A stretch of DNA of 24,051 bases from Clostridia bacterium (GTDB taxonomy: Bacteria > Bacillota > Clostridia > Oscillospirales > CAG-382): assembly GCA_017938055.1 (NCBI GenBank), contig JAGBCG010000120.1, forward strand, positions 1 through 24,051. The letters are read 5' to 3'. Positions within the stretch are counted from its first letter, which is position 1, and each line of letters opens with the position of its first letter. The notes beneath the pieces were generated by a model that ran no database searches, had not been told where the DNA came from, and worked only from the letters and a program-made list of their open reading frames with translations. Positions 1-8,796 of the stretch are shown one piece after another. Position numbers and translations under genes: made by a program.

Positions 1-540
1 CAAACAATTCAAATATCTTAAATTTAATTTCGTGCCCTTTTGAGCACTATTTTCTCTTTTTATTCCCACATCCGTAAGAGGAGAGAAAAGAACGCACCAC
101 CAGTTATGTCCCTGTCCTTTTCCGAGAATTATTCTCACACTGCAGTACTTTCCCTCAGGATAGGTTACCGAGTCAAGCACACGTGTTTCGTAGTCTTTTT
201 GTCCTACAACAACTCTCACAGCCTGACATGAGCCGTTCTCATCAAGAACTCTTTGTGCAATTCTTTTTAAATCCTCTGTACTTTCCTGTGCTGTCATTTT
301 TGCCTTTTCAAAGCTGTCGCAGCCTGAAAAAAGCTCCTGTACATGCTGATTTATTGCCGCCGCAACGGTATTTTTAAGTGCTATGTCCTCATCTGTATCG
401 GAATTTGCCACAACATGAAGCCGTAAAACATTACCGCACATAATACTGTTATAGTACATATTTACAAACGAGTGATAACCAAGACCTAAAATCAATACCG
501 CAAAGCTCAGCCCTGCGGTAATTTTTTTTAAAACCTTCAT
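1..540 (-). CDS. spoIIR: Stage II sporulation protein R (partial, C-terminus off the left edge)
   Basis: The reading frame is open from ATG at 540 to the window edge (180 codons). SpoIIR is made in the forespore under sigma-F, exported, and triggers SpoIIGA to process pro-sigma-E in the mother cell. The sequence shows a hydrophobic N-terminal export/anchor segment (about residues 7-23), then LRLHVVANSDTDEDIALK (about 39-56), and near the C-terminus GKGQGHNWWCVLFSPL; both are family hallmarks. SpoIIR usually ends soon after the NWWCVLFPP region, so only a modest tail should be missing. GGAGG lies 11 nt upstream of the ATG. The gene follows ispE by 54 nt as the last visible gene of the minus-strand cluster; it may also have its own sigma-F promoter, which I could not identify. 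The identification is strong. Confidence 0.93.
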   Translation of the reverse strand, partial: MKVLKKITAGLSFAVLILGLGYHSFVNMYYNSIMCGNVLRLHVVANSDTDEDIALKNTVAAAINQHVQELFSGCDSFEKAKMTAQESTEDLKRIAQRVLDENGSCQAVRVVVGQKDYETRVLDSVTYPEGKYCSVRIILGKGQGHNWWCVLFSPLTDVGIKRENSAQKGTKLNLRYLNCL

Positions 541-551
541 GCCTGTACATA

Positions 552-571
552 CCTCCACTTTCTTTATGGAG
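552..571 (-). promoter_or_regulatory. Small hairpin overlapping the spoIIR ribosome-binding site
   Basis: On the minus strand CTCCA (571-567) can pair with TGGAG (557-553) across a 9-nt loop. The 3' arm contains most of the GGAGG Shine-Dalgarno (556-552) of spoIIR. Five base pairs is short, so any effect on translation would be mild. The structure is visible; its function is inference. Confidence 0.25.
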
Positions 572-594
572 ATTGTTGACAGGCTCACTGTAAT

Positions 595-1503
595 TTATTC
601 ACAGCAGTACATTTTTTCAAAATCTTGTGCAGTAAAAGCAAAAACGTCAGTTATTCCCATGCTTTCAAGCTTTTTTTTACATTCAAAGCATTTTTCTTCT
701 TCGTCAAACAGTCCAAACACCGCCGAACCGCTTCCCGACATTCCGCTTAAATATGCACCATTTTCCTTTATTGTTTCCTTTAAAACACCTATTTGTCCAA
801 GGCGAGCTATACAGATTTCTTCAAAATCATTTACAAAATACTCTGCAATATTCTTCACATTCGCCCATTCGAGTGCAGCTTTCATTTGCTCTGAGCGATT
901 TTTTTGATAGTTGTCGCCGTAAAGCTCGTCATAGCTTTTATATATGCCCTTTGTATTAAGGCTTTGCGTGGGCTTTGCCACTACAATACAGGTGTTCTGC
1001 GGAAGCGTAGCTATTGACGTGCAAATCTCGCCTTTTCCTGTACAGTAAGCACACTTATACCTGTCAAGACAAAATACAACATCACTTCCAAGACGTGCGG
1101 CTATTTTTTCAACGTCATAAAAATCAACTCCGCCTGTCATTTCATAAAGCATGTCAAGCACGCATGCCGCATCCGCACTTCCGCCGCCAAGACCGGCTCC
1201 CGTGGGCGTTACTTTTTCAACATCTATATAAACATCAAAATCCACATTTTTGCTTTTCTGATAGCTTTGCAGGTACTGTACTGCCGCACGGTATGCAAGG
1301 TTGTCCTCATCTTTACACACATTCTGGCTGCAATTTATAAAAATTCTGCCCTGTCCCTCTTTAAGCTGCAGCGTAATAATATCGCCAAGAGGAATTTTAT
1401 GCATGACGGACTTCAAATCATGAAAGCCGTCGCCACGGCGTGTACCGAGAATTTCAAGAGTGAGATTGATTTTACAATATGCTGTCTTAGTCATTGATTT
1501 CAT
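595..1503 (-). CDS. ispE: 4-diphosphocytidyl-2-C-methyl-D-erythritol kinase (IspE)
   Basis: Cytosolic GHMP kinase of the non-mevalonate isoprenoid pathway: it phosphorylates CDP-methylerythritol at the 2-hydroxyl using ATP. Visible motifs are the N-terminal KINLTLEILG with the conserved Lys (about residue 11), the glycine-rich ATP loop TGAGLGGGSADAA (about 101-113), the SDVVF segment carrying the conserved Asp (about 141), and the C-terminal SGMSGSGSAVFGLF motif. The length of 302 residues is typical. I chose ATG 1503 because GAGG sits 9 nt upstream; TTG 1518 and ATG 1494 are in frame but have worse spacing. The start lies inside the 3' end of the GT4-CsaB gene (17-nt overlap), so the two are probably translationally coupled. 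The pairing ispE-spoIIR places an essential isoprenoid gene (undecaprenyl carrier supply) at the end of a polysaccharide cluster. Confidence 0.95.
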   Translation of the reverse strand: MKSMTKTAYCKINLTLEILGTRRGDGFHDLKSVMHKIPLGDIITLQLKEGQGRIFINCSQNVCKDEDNLAYRAAVQYLQSYQKSKNVDFDVYIDVEKVTPTGAGLGGGSADAACVLDMLYEMTGGVDFYDVEKIAARLGSDVVFCLDRYKCAYCTGKGEICTSIATLPQNTCIVVAKPTQSLNTKGIYKSYDELYGDNYQKNRSEQMKAALEWANVKNIAEYFVNDFEEICIARLGQIGVLKETIKENGAYLSGMSGSGSAVFGLFDEEEKCFECKKKLESMGITDVFAFTAQDFEKMYCCE

Positions 1504-3730
1504 TTTGTGTTTCCTCAATAAGCTGCTTTGCTATGTATGCGTTACGCATTGCCTTTTGACAAAGCTCTGCTCGCTTTTCACATATTTGCTCGACAACTGC
1601 CTGTCTGTTTTCGAGTATTTCGTCAAGACAGCGTGTTACTCCCTCACAGTCAATTTTGTCGGCATTAAAAATGTTTCTGTTGCCAACATACTGCAAAAAG
1701 CCCTCTACCTTTGGGTCATAAACAAGACCTATTGCAGGTACTGTACCTGTAAGAGCATATATGAGAGAATGTAAACGCATGGCAATTACACATTCGCATG
1801 CCGCAACTATTCCAAGATATTCGTTAACGCTGTATTTTCCGCTGACCACAACTGATTCATGCTTCATTTTTGATGCAACCGCCCTTGAAACAGGCGTATC
1901 ATTCTGTGGCTTCATGGGAAGAAAAACTGTTATAAGACCGTGCTTTTCATAAGCCCTGTCACAAATCTGAGCTATTTTTTCGCAAAAATCCAAATCATTT
2001 TGCTTCCAGCTTCTAACAGAAACGCACAGCAGCTTTTTACCCTTTAATGACACACATTCCTTTTCCAGCAAATTTCTTGCCCTCTCGGCAGATACTCCCT
2101 CAAGCAGTATTGCAGGGTCCGCCGTAACCTCAACAGGCACGTTTTCAATTCCCATACGCTTAATCTCGCCCAAAGACAGCTCATCTCTGAGCGTAATCAT
2201 ATTAACACCCGATACTACTTTTGCCGCAAGAGGTACATTTTTGTCGCTCAGCGGACCTATACCGTTGGCATATAAATAAACCGCCTTATTATACTTTTTT
2301 GCTGTTTGCATTACATAAAGATAATACACCAGCGACATGTCGCTTGTTGAGTCCTGAATAAGACTTCCGCCGCCCGTTATAAGCATTCTTGATTTTTTAA
2401 GTACTTTTTTCAAAGCAAAGGGATTAAATCGCTGTACCGAATCCACCATAAAGCTCTTTTTCGTTTCCTTTGGCCGTCTTGACAGTACAGCAAGCCTTAT
2501 ATCAGGCACAGCCTTTTTCATGCTTTGAATAATGCCTGACAAAAGTGCATCGTCCCCACTGTTTCTAAAGCCATAATAGCCTGACAGCACAGCATCATAA
2601 CAGCACTTATCCTTTGCACTTCTGAGAATTGCCCTGTATATATCCATGTGGGTGTTTGCAAGGCTTTCATTGGAAAAATTATTTGTTGCTCTTTCATAAA
2701 GAGCTTGTCCCAGCCTTTGACCGAGAGCCTTGTTTTCAACAAGCTTTATGATTTTCTCAGAAAATTCCATGTAATTCTCGTTTTCAAAAAGACAACCCGT
2801 AACATCGTCTTCAATAAGGTCAGGAATTCCTCCAACTCTTGAGCTTATGGTTGGCTTTGACATACGTGCACCCTCCATAAGAACATACGGAAAGCTTTCG
2901 CACCTTGAGGTAAGAGTATTTATATCAATAAAATTTATAAAGCTGTAAATATCCTTGATAAAGCCTGCAAAGGTGATATGCTCGCTTATACCAAGCTCTT
3001 TTACAAGCTTTACAAGTTCACTTCTTCCGTTTCCGTCACCTGCAATTATAAAGTGCACGTCTTTTCTTTTTTCAAGTACCTTTGCTGCACCTTTTATAAA
3101 AATATCGTGACCCTTTACTTTGTCATGGCGTCCTATAAGACCGATATATGTGATATTTTCATCATACTTTATGCCTATTCTGTCACAAAACTCTTGCTTC
3201 GTACAAAATTCCATAGGTTTTGAGTAATCCATGCCGTTATAAACGGTGTGAATTACAGAAGGAGTAAAGCCTCTTGAAATAAGCATTCTCTTAAACTCAG
3301 AGGAAACGGCAATATAGTAATCCAGCTTCTTGAGAGCCATTACGTTGAGCAAGGTGTAAATAACCTTTTTGTATATACCGTCAAAATCCAGAAGATAGTC
3401 GCTGTGCACCGTTGTTACAACAGGTATATCAAATTTCTTTTTAAGCTTTGAAGCAATAAAATTTGCTCTTGCACCATGGGCGTGAACAATATCCACTCCG
3501 TCCTGCTTTATAATTTGGCAAAGTCTGTCAAGAACACTCAAATCAAAGCGGCTTTTTTGCTCGATAAGCTCGCTGTCAACATCTATATTCTGCAAATCAT
3601 CAAAAAACTGTCCTTTTATGAAGCAGACAATCTTGACATCGCACAGCTTTGGCAACACACTCAGCAAGGAGAATATGTGTGTTTTTGCTCCGCCCGTGTC
3701 GCCACCGCTTATCATATGCAGTATTCTCAT
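1487..3730 (-). CDS. csaB: GT4 glycosyltransferase fused to CsaB-type polysaccharide pyruvyltransferase
   Basis: A 747-residue two-domain protein. Residues about 1-372 form a GT-B glycosyltransferase of family GT4, with glycine-rich start ISGGDTGGAKTH, IGLIGRHDKVKGHD (about 196-209), and the EX7E nucleotide-sugar motif at E278/E286 followed by GARMSKPTISSRVGGIPDLI. Residues about 378-747 form a CsaB/polysaccharide pyruvyltransferase domain, with GYYGFRNSGDDALL (384-397), ITGGGSLIQD (451-460), YANGIGPL and, near the end, AMRLHSLIYAL then LVYDPKVEGFL. CsaB uses PEP to put a ketal pyruvate on the secondary cell-wall polysaccharide, the anchor for SLH-domain surface proteins. The ATG at 3730 is preceded by AAGGGAG. 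It lies 41 nt after the O-antigen-ligase gene and overlaps ispE by 17 nt. CsaB is usually a stand-alone protein of about 350-400 residues, so the fusion implies that sugar transfer and pyruvylation act together. The frame is continuous with no internal stop. Confidence 0.88.
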   Translation of the reverse strand: MRILHMISGGDTGGAKTHIFSLLSVLPKLCDVKIVCFIKGQFFDDLQNIDVDSELIEQKSRFDLSVLDRLCQIIKQDGVDIVHAHGARANFIASKLKKKFDIPVVTTVHSDYLLDFDGIYKKVIYTLLNVMALKKLDYYIAVSSEFKRMLISRGFTPSVIHTVYNGMDYSKPMEFCTKQEFCDRIGIKYDENITYIGLIGRHDKVKGHDIFIKGAAKVLEKRKDVHFIIAGDGNGRSELVKLVKELGISEHITFAGFIKDIYSFINFIDINTLTSRCESFPYVLMEGARMSKPTISSRVGGIPDLIEDDVTGCLFENENYMEFSEKIIKLVENKALGQRLGQALYERATNNFSNESLANTHMDIYRAILRSAKDKCCYDAVLSGYYGFRNSGDDALLSGIIQSMKKAVPDIRLAVLSRRPKETKKSFMVDSVQRFNPFALKKVLKKSRMLITGGGSLIQDSTSDMSLVYYLYVMQTAKKYNKAVYLYANGIGPLSDKNVPLAAKVVSGVNMITLRDELSLGEIKRMGIENVPVEVTADPAILLEGVSAERARNLLEKECVSLKGKKLLCVSVRSWKQNDLDFCEKIAQICDRAYEKHGLITVFLPMKPQNDTPVSRAVASKMKHESVVVSGKYSVNEYLGIVAACECVIAMRLHSLIYALTGTVPAIGLVYDPKVEGFLQYVGNRNIFNADKIDCEGVTRCLDEILENRQAVVEQICEKRAELCQKAMRNAYIAKQLIEETQNEIND

Positions 3731-3771
3731 ATTTTCACTCCCTTACAAGAAATGTACCATAAGAGCTTGCT

Positions 3772-5403
3772 TTATTTTTCAGCCGCCTTTTTTTCATCCT
3801 GCCACATTCTGTATACCGCAACGGCAAGACCGGTACTTATAAAGAAAGCAAACATTACTCTTGGATAGAACCAGTAATATTCAAAAAATCCTATAAAAAT
3901 TATACTTGTCATAGATGCTGCCGCCGCTGCACCAAAGTACTTTATCTCACTATCCTTGCTTGAAGAAGCCATAAAGCTTCTCTTAATTACCGTAAAGGTG
4001 AGCATCAGATAGCTTACAAAGCCTACGATTCCCGTTTCCAAAAACACTTCAAGAAACTGCATATGGCAGTGTGCAACATCCGACGTACCACCAAGAGCAA
4101 ATCCTGAATATATCTGCTTGAATGCTCCAGGTCCTATTCCCACACCCGTTCTCCAGTAGTTTGAAAGCATATCAAACGCACCCTCCCAGATAACAAGTCT
4201 GTATGAGCTTGAGGAATCCTGAAGATTTCCAATAGTCAGAATTCGGTTAAGAACCGACTGGGGAAGAAGAGGAATTGCCAGAACACATAAAAGGAACATA
4301 AACGGAACGGCACGTCTGTTACAAAGTGTTACAAAAACAACCGTAGCCACAGCAAATGCAATCCAGCCCGAACGTGAATAAGTCTGCAGCAGAGCCACAA
4401 ACGGAATAAGCATAAGTGCACACAGTAAAACCTTTTTTAATTTTCCCTTTACTGTCAGCACATACGCCATGGCAAAGGGCATAAACAAAACAAGTATTTG
4501 TGCAAAGTTATTGGGATTTCCCATAGTGGAAAACACACGACCGGGCATATTTTTATTAAGAGTGAGGTCGGTAAGTGAAGCATCCGCTTCAATCTTGAGT
4601 GCCGCCTGTACAATTCCCACAATGCCCGTAACCACAACGCATGCAAAAAGCATAACACATATTTTCTTAAACACATTTTTGCTTGCCGCAAACACGCTTA
4701 CACTTACACACAGCAAAAGTGATGTCACAAAGAAAACATACACTCTTATACTGTCACCCACATTCTGAGAAATTACAAGGCTCAGAGTAAGGCTTGCAAA
4801 AAACAGTATAAGGGAAATATAAGTTCTGTCGGGACGTATAGATACGCCGTCCTTTTTGGTGGCATGGCCATAAATTACAAGAATAAAGGAAACAAAAGCT
4901 ATCAAAAGTGCGTACATATTATTCCAGAAGGAATGAGGTACACAGAACATAGCTGCTATTAAAAAGGCAAAGATAGCTGCAGACAGTCCCGCTTTATTCT
5001 CCATTACACAAGTCTGTCCCTTTATGCCGTTATCAAAAAGCCCGCCTATAATCACACTGCCCTTTGCAAGCTCCACGAAAAACGTCATAATTTTTGACAA
5101 AACACCCGTTATCCAACACACAATGCCTTTATAAGCTCTGTAGAACAATGAGCCTGACGAACGCTTTTCCACCCCGTCTTTTGTCAGCAACGAATGTAAG
5201 AAGCTTTTACCATAGCAATTTGCCACAGCATCTGCCATGCTACACAGCATACGGCAGAACACACTATTTTGTAGCACATACCATAAAGTACTGAAAATTG
5301 CCGCAATTTTCTTTAAGAGCTTCAACACAAGACTTGTGTCACTCACGCTGTGAAGTCGTGCTGCAATTCCTTTAAAAAGGTTTACAACTACGCTTGTGCT
5401 CAT
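3772..5403 (-). CDS. O-antigen ligase / polymerase family membrane protein (Wzy_C)
   Basis: A 543-residue polytopic protein. The first 135 or so residues are an amphipathic, mostly cytosolic extension; many transmembrane helices follow. Wzy_C/WaaL-like signatures are PNNFAQILVLFMPF, TYSRSGWIAFAVA, the large loop with GVGIGPGAFKQIYSGFA, and HCHMQFLEVFLETGIVGF near the C-terminus. Such proteins polymerise lipid-linked repeat units or ligate the chain to an acceptor on the outer face of the membrane. The start overlaps the end of the DUF4330 gene as ATGA (5403-5400), which argues for translational coupling. Whether it is a polymerase or a ligase cannot be told from sequence alone. Confidence 0.85.
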   Translation of the reverse strand: MSTSVVVNLFKGIAARLHSVSDTSLVLKLLKKIAAIFSTLWYVLQNSVFCRMLCSMADAVANCYGKSFLHSLLTKDGVEKRSSGSLFYRAYKGIVCWITGVLSKIMTFFVELAKGSVIIGGLFDNGIKGQTCVMENKAGLSAAIFAFLIAAMFCVPHSFWNNMYALLIAFVSFILVIYGHATKKDGVSIRPDRTYISLILFFASLTLSLVISQNVGDSIRVYVFFVTSLLLCVSVSVFAASKNVFKKICVMLFACVVVTGIVGIVQAALKIEADASLTDLTLNKNMPGRVFSTMGNPNNFAQILVLFMPFAMAYVLTVKGKLKKVLLCALMLIPFVALLQTYSRSGWIAFAVATVVFVTLCNRRAVPFMFLLCVLAIPLLPQSVLNRILTIGNLQDSSSSYRLVIWEGAFDMLSNYWRTGVGIGPGAFKQIYSGFALGGTSDVAHCHMQFLEVFLETGIVGFVSYLMLTFTVIKRSFMASSSKDSEIKYFGAAAAASMTSIIFIGFFEYYWFYPRVMFAFFISTGLAVAVYRMWQDEKKAAEK

Positions 5404-5981
5404 GCTTCAAACATCTCCATATACTTTCTGTTGTTGCTTGTATCAATAGGTCTTCTCTGTCTTCTTTGTGCCGCACGAACATCGTACACACGAAGATATA
5501 TCTTTGCATCATCAGCTCTTATTACCAAAGTGTGACCTACGCCATAATTGGCAAGATTATAGTTAAAACCAAATCTTGTTCTTGTTGCCTCGGGTATTAC
5601 TGCAGAAATATAAGCACTGCTGTACTCTTCCTTGTTGCCCATAACATATTCTCCCTGAGAATTAAGACCGTAAAGGAGGGATTCTCCAACATCAACGTCC
5701 GTCACCTTGCCCAGCATATGCTGGCAGGCATCGTCATAAATATATGCATCCTCTTTGTTTACCTGTTGAATGACAAAGTCGCTGACCTCTTCTACATAGA
5801 AAACAACCTCTATGCTTCCGTCTGCACCAACCAGTGCTTCGTCATCTTCTTTGCCGCCTTTTGCACCTGTGACAAAAATGCTCACAACCGCAACTGCTGC
5901 TACTACAAACAGCACTACCAGCAAATCAATAATGTTTATTATACCAAACAGCTTTCCATCTTTAGTGATTAATTTTCCCAT
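5400..5981 (-). CDS. DUF4330 family membrane-anchored protein
   Basis: 193 residues of unknown function. The N-terminus DGKLFGIINIIDLLVVLFV is typical of DUF4330: a short cytosolic lead, then one transmembrane helix (about residues 15-40). The remainder should lie outside and looks like a small mixed alpha/beta domain with DGSIEVVFYVEEVSDFV (about 55-71). AAAGGAG precedes the ATG by 7 nt. The gene is 30 nt downstream of a GT4 gene and overlaps the O-antigen-ligase gene by 4 nt, so it probably has an accessory role in polysaccharide export or assembly. That role is inference from context only. Confidence 0.8.
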   Translation of the reverse strand: MGKLITKDGKLFGIINIIDLLVVLFVVAAVAVVSIFVTGAKGGKEDDEALVGADGSIEVVFYVEEVSDFVIQQVNKEDAYIYDDACQHMLGKVTDVDVGESLLYGLNSQGEYVMGNKEEYSSAYISAVIPEATRTRFGFNYNLANYGVGHTLVIRADDAKIYLRVYDVRAAQRRQRRPIDTSNNRKYMEMFEA

Positions 5982-6011
5982 TGTTATGCTCCTTTATATC
6001 TTTGTTTTATT

Positions 6012-7115
6012 TTACTGTCTTAATTTATCTTTCAGCACGCTCTTATATATTTCAAACGTCTTGTCAAGAGATTTTTCAAGGCTGAAGTATTTTTCAAAGC
6101 TTTTCCCTGCCGACACCTTACATTTTTCATAAAGCTCCCTGTCTTCCATAAGCTTTATAAACGCATCAGCAAACTCATAGGGACTATCCTTATCACAGCA
6201 AATTCCGCAGCCTGTTTTTTTGTTTACTATTTCAACATTTCCTCCCACAGCCGACACTACACACGGCTTTTCAAAGCTAAGTGCCTCAACTATGGCAAAG
6301 CTCATCGCCTCAGTTTGCGAGCAGTTGATAAATGCGTCAGAGCCTTTTAAAATGTTTGCAGTATCCGTTCTGTAGCCAATACATCTGACGTTTTGCTCAA
6401 GACCGTAATCTGTTACTTTTTTCTTTACAGCTTCAAGCATATCTCCATCACCCACAAGAACAAAAACAAACTTTTTATCCGTCTTTTCTTTCATCAGCTT
6501 TGCCACATCCACAGCAAAGTCCATTCTCTTTTCACCGCTGAATCTTGAAAGGGAACTTATTACAAATTCATCCTTGCCTATACCAAGCTCTTGTCTTAAG
6601 GTGCTTTCAAAGTCTTGCTGCTGCCTTTTTGCACCGTTATATATCACATTTATTTTTTTTGCATGGTATCCGTTTTTTATAAGAAGCTTTCTTGATGCCT
6701 CACACACCGCAATAATTGCATCTGTCTTTGAGCAAATAAGCTTATTTATTATCTTCCACAAGGGCGGACTTTCCGTAAGAAAATGATTTGTATATACTAC
6801 TTTTAAACCCTTGCAGTAAAGCTTTGCTAGATTTGCTATTGCATTTTCACGTGGATAATGAGTGTGGACAATATCAATATAATTCTGTCTGCACACTCTT
6901 GCAAGACTCTTTGCCGCCTCAATATCGAGTGGGCTTTTCATGTCTATTTTAAAGGTGATAATTTTATCCTTTGCCATTTGCTCTGCAAGAGCACCGCTTT
7001 CGTTGTAAGCAAAATAGCAGTCGCATTTTTTATCGTTATAGGCGTTTATAAGATTGTACACATACTTTTCACTGCCGCCGTTTCCTGCGTAGTTTATAAG
7101 ATACAGTACGTTCAA
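6012..7115 (-). CDS. GT4 family glycosyltransferase (TTG start)
   Basis: A 367-residue GT-B glycosyltransferase, expected at the inner membrane face and building the repeat unit on undecaprenyl phosphate. Motifs are the N-terminal LINYAGNGGSEKYVYNL, HTHYPRENAIA, ISSLSRFSGEKRMD at the start of the C-terminal Rossmann domain, and the EX7E nucleotide-sugar motif in CSQTEAMSFAIVEAL followed by KPCVVSAVGGNVEIV. The only workable start is TTG 7115, preceded by AAAGGGGG; the ATG at 7120 is out of frame. The preceding flippase gene ends with TGA at 7118-7116, directly abutting this TTG and in the same frame. Donor and acceptor cannot be predicted. Confidence 0.87.
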   Translation of the reverse strand: MNVLYLINYAGNGGSEKYVYNLINAYNDKKCDCYFAYNESGALAEQMAKDKIITFKIDMKSPLDIEAAKSLARVCRQNYIDIVHTHYPRENAIANLAKLYCKGLKVVYTNHFLTESPPLWKIINKLICSKTDAIIAVCEASRKLLIKNGYHAKKINVIYNGAKRQQQDFESTLRQELGIGKDEFVISSLSRFSGEKRMDFAVDVAKLMKEKTDKKFVFVLVGDGDMLEAVKKKVTDYGLEQNVRCIGYRTDTANILKGSDAFINCSQTEAMSFAIVEALSFEKPCVVSAVGGNVEIVNKKTGCGICCDKDSPYEFADAFIKLMEDRELYEKCKVSAGKSFEKYFSLEKSLDKTFEIYKSVLKDKLRQ

Positions 7116-8672
7116 TCATATACCCCCTTTTACGAATTTTGTCTTTATTTTACTTATGATTTCCACAGCTGTCGGGACTCTCATAGCTATAACACAAATG
7201 CCGTAGACAACAACTCCAGTAAAGCATAAAATTCCAAGCACGAGGATTCTGTCAAGAGCTATACCTAGTCCGAAATTTTCAGGCAAAATGTATCTTAGTA
7301 CGCTCACCACGCAATACATTATCACAGAAGACAGAGTACACTTAATGAAGCTTTTTGCACAGCCCTTTGCAAAGCTTCCTATTTTTCTTCTTAACATAAT
7401 AAGCAAAACGCAAAGTCCCACAATAGAAGAAAGCGAGTACGCCAGCGGCAGTGCGTAGCCTGACATAAACGGCATCAGAACAAGGCTTAAAAGTATATTT
7501 GCCGCCATTATGATAAATCCGTTTATTGCGGGAAATTTTGTGTCCTTAAGGGAATAAAAAGCTCTGTCTATAATTTCCTTTGAGCCTACGCTCACAACGC
7601 TAAGGGAATACAACAGCATTATAACAGAAGCCTTTTGTATGTCCTGTGCCCCGTTTTTTCCCCAGCCGATTATAAGCTCAAGCAGCTCATATCTCACCGC
7701 AATAAAGCCCGCACTTATAGGTAAAAGCAACATCCACACATTTATGAGAACTCCCGACAGCGTGCTTTTATAGCTGTCCATATCCCCCACAGCCGCCGCC
7801 TTTGTTAGCTTTGGATACAGCACCGACGTTACCGAATACACAAAGGCAAGCACCATGTATACCACAAGGTTCTGCACATATGTCATTACCGTCACAAAGC
7901 CGTCAAAGCTTGCCGCCATGCTGTTGTTGTAAAACACATTTATCTGATATGAGCTTGCTCCCAGAAAAACAGGAAGCATCATGCGAAACGCCGATTTCAT
8001 GTCGTCGTCCTTCAAGTCAAACCTGACTTTATAGCGATAACCCGACCTTATGAGTGGCGGAATGAGAAGCAATGCCTGAAGTGAAAGACCTAAGGCTGTA
8101 ACAACAACAAGTCCCATAACGCCGTACTTGTCGGCAAACAAAAGTACATATACAATTATTATTATGCTTCCCGGTGCACTGACAAATGCAGGCATAAAAT
8201 ATTTTCCCACCGACTGAAGCATACCTTGAAAAATGTAGTTGAGTCCGTAAAACAGCATTACAGGCATAAGTATCATAAGTGCCTTTACCGCAAAGCTATA
8301 GCTTTCGGGACTGTCAAAGCCGGTGAATTTCGGAAGTACAAAGGAAAGTGCCATTCCGCACAGTACAAGAAGCAAGGTAAACACGCTTGCCACAGTAATT
8401 ACATTATCCGCAAAGCGTTTTGCACCATCATAATTTTTGTTTGCTATGTGAGAAGCATATATTGGGATAACAATGGTGGAAAGGGTTGTTCCGAAGCAGT
8501 TGAATATGGTGTTTGGTATAGTCACGGCGTAGGAATAAATATTTATATAAACATCCTCCGTGCCGAAAACTGACACATACATGGACGAGCTGACAAGTGC
8601 AAGAACTCTTGACAGAAGCATTATTATCATTACATAGCTTATGCTTGTCAACAAGCCTTTCTTTTCTGACAA
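7116..8672 (-). CDS. murJ: MurJ/MviN-family lipid-linked oligosaccharide flippase (TTG start)
   Basis: A 518-residue polytopic MOP-superfamily protein with about 14 predicted transmembrane helices. MurJ-like segments include LLSRVLALVSSSMYVSVFG (19-37), VTIPNTIFNCFG, IFQGMLQSVGKYFMPAF and RAFYSLKDTKFPAINGF. The family moves lipid-linked cell-wall precursors across the membrane. By eye alignment with E. coli MurJ the first conserved Arg (R18) is kept (R22), but the positions of R24, R52 and R270 appear to be Ser, Phe and Asn. Those residues are reported as important in E. coli MurJ, although Gram-positive MurJ proteins diverge. The start is TTG 8672 with GGAAGGAAGGG upstream. As the first gene of the polysaccharide cluster it may flip the secondary polymer rather than lipid II. 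Family confident, substrate not. Confidence 0.85.
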   Translation of the reverse strand: MSEKKGLLTSISYVMIIMLLSRVLALVSSSMYVSVFGTEDVYINIYSYAVTIPNTIFNCFGTTLSTIVIPIYASHIANKNYDGAKRFADNVITVASVFTLLLVLCGMALSFVLPKFTGFDSPESYSFAVKALMILMPVMLFYGLNYIFQGMLQSVGKYFMPAFVSAPGSIIIIVYVLLFADKYGVMGLVVVTALGLSLQALLLIPPLIRSGYRYKVRFDLKDDDMKSAFRMMLPVFLGASSYQINVFYNNSMAASFDGFVTVMTYVQNLVVYMVLAFVYSVTSVLYPKLTKAAAVGDMDSYKSTLSGVLINVWMLLLPISAGFIAVRYELLELIIGWGKNGAQDIQKASVIMLLYSLSVVSVGSKEIIDRAFYSLKDTKFPAINGFIIMAANILLSLVLMPFMSGYALPLAYSLSSIVGLCVLLIMLRRKIGSFAKGCAKSFIKCTLSSVIMYCVVSVLRYILPENFGLGIALDRILVLGILCFTGVVVYGICVIAMRVPTAVEIISKIKTKFVKGGI

Positions 8673-8713
8673 CTCTATCCCTTCCTTCCAGATTATACAA
8701 ATATACGTTTACT

Positions 8714-8742
8714 ATTATATCACACAAAAGCAGGTTTGTCTA
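8714..8742 (-). promoter_or_regulatory. Sigma-A-type promoter for the surface polysaccharide / ispE / spoIIR cluster
   Basis: On the minus strand TAGACA (8742-8737) is followed by a 17-nt spacer and TATAAT (8719-8714). This gives a leader of roughly 35 nt before the TTG start at 8672. The spacing is canonical and the -10 perfect; the -35 has one mismatch. Confidence 0.8.
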
Positions 8743-8796
8743 TAGTTTTTTGTCGCCGGAGGTTTGTTTTTTATTTTCCCCATTTGAATTGTCTGC

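Noticed and set aside
40..377. Two short plus-strand frames (about 63 codons each) near the left edge
   Set aside because: Shadows of spoIIR on the other strand; no ribosome-binding sites.
5394..5972. 192-codon plus-strand frame opposite the DUF4330 gene
   Set aside because: No recognisable domain or Shine-Dalgarno; the minus-strand frame has DUF4330 signatures and an ATGA junction with its neighbour.
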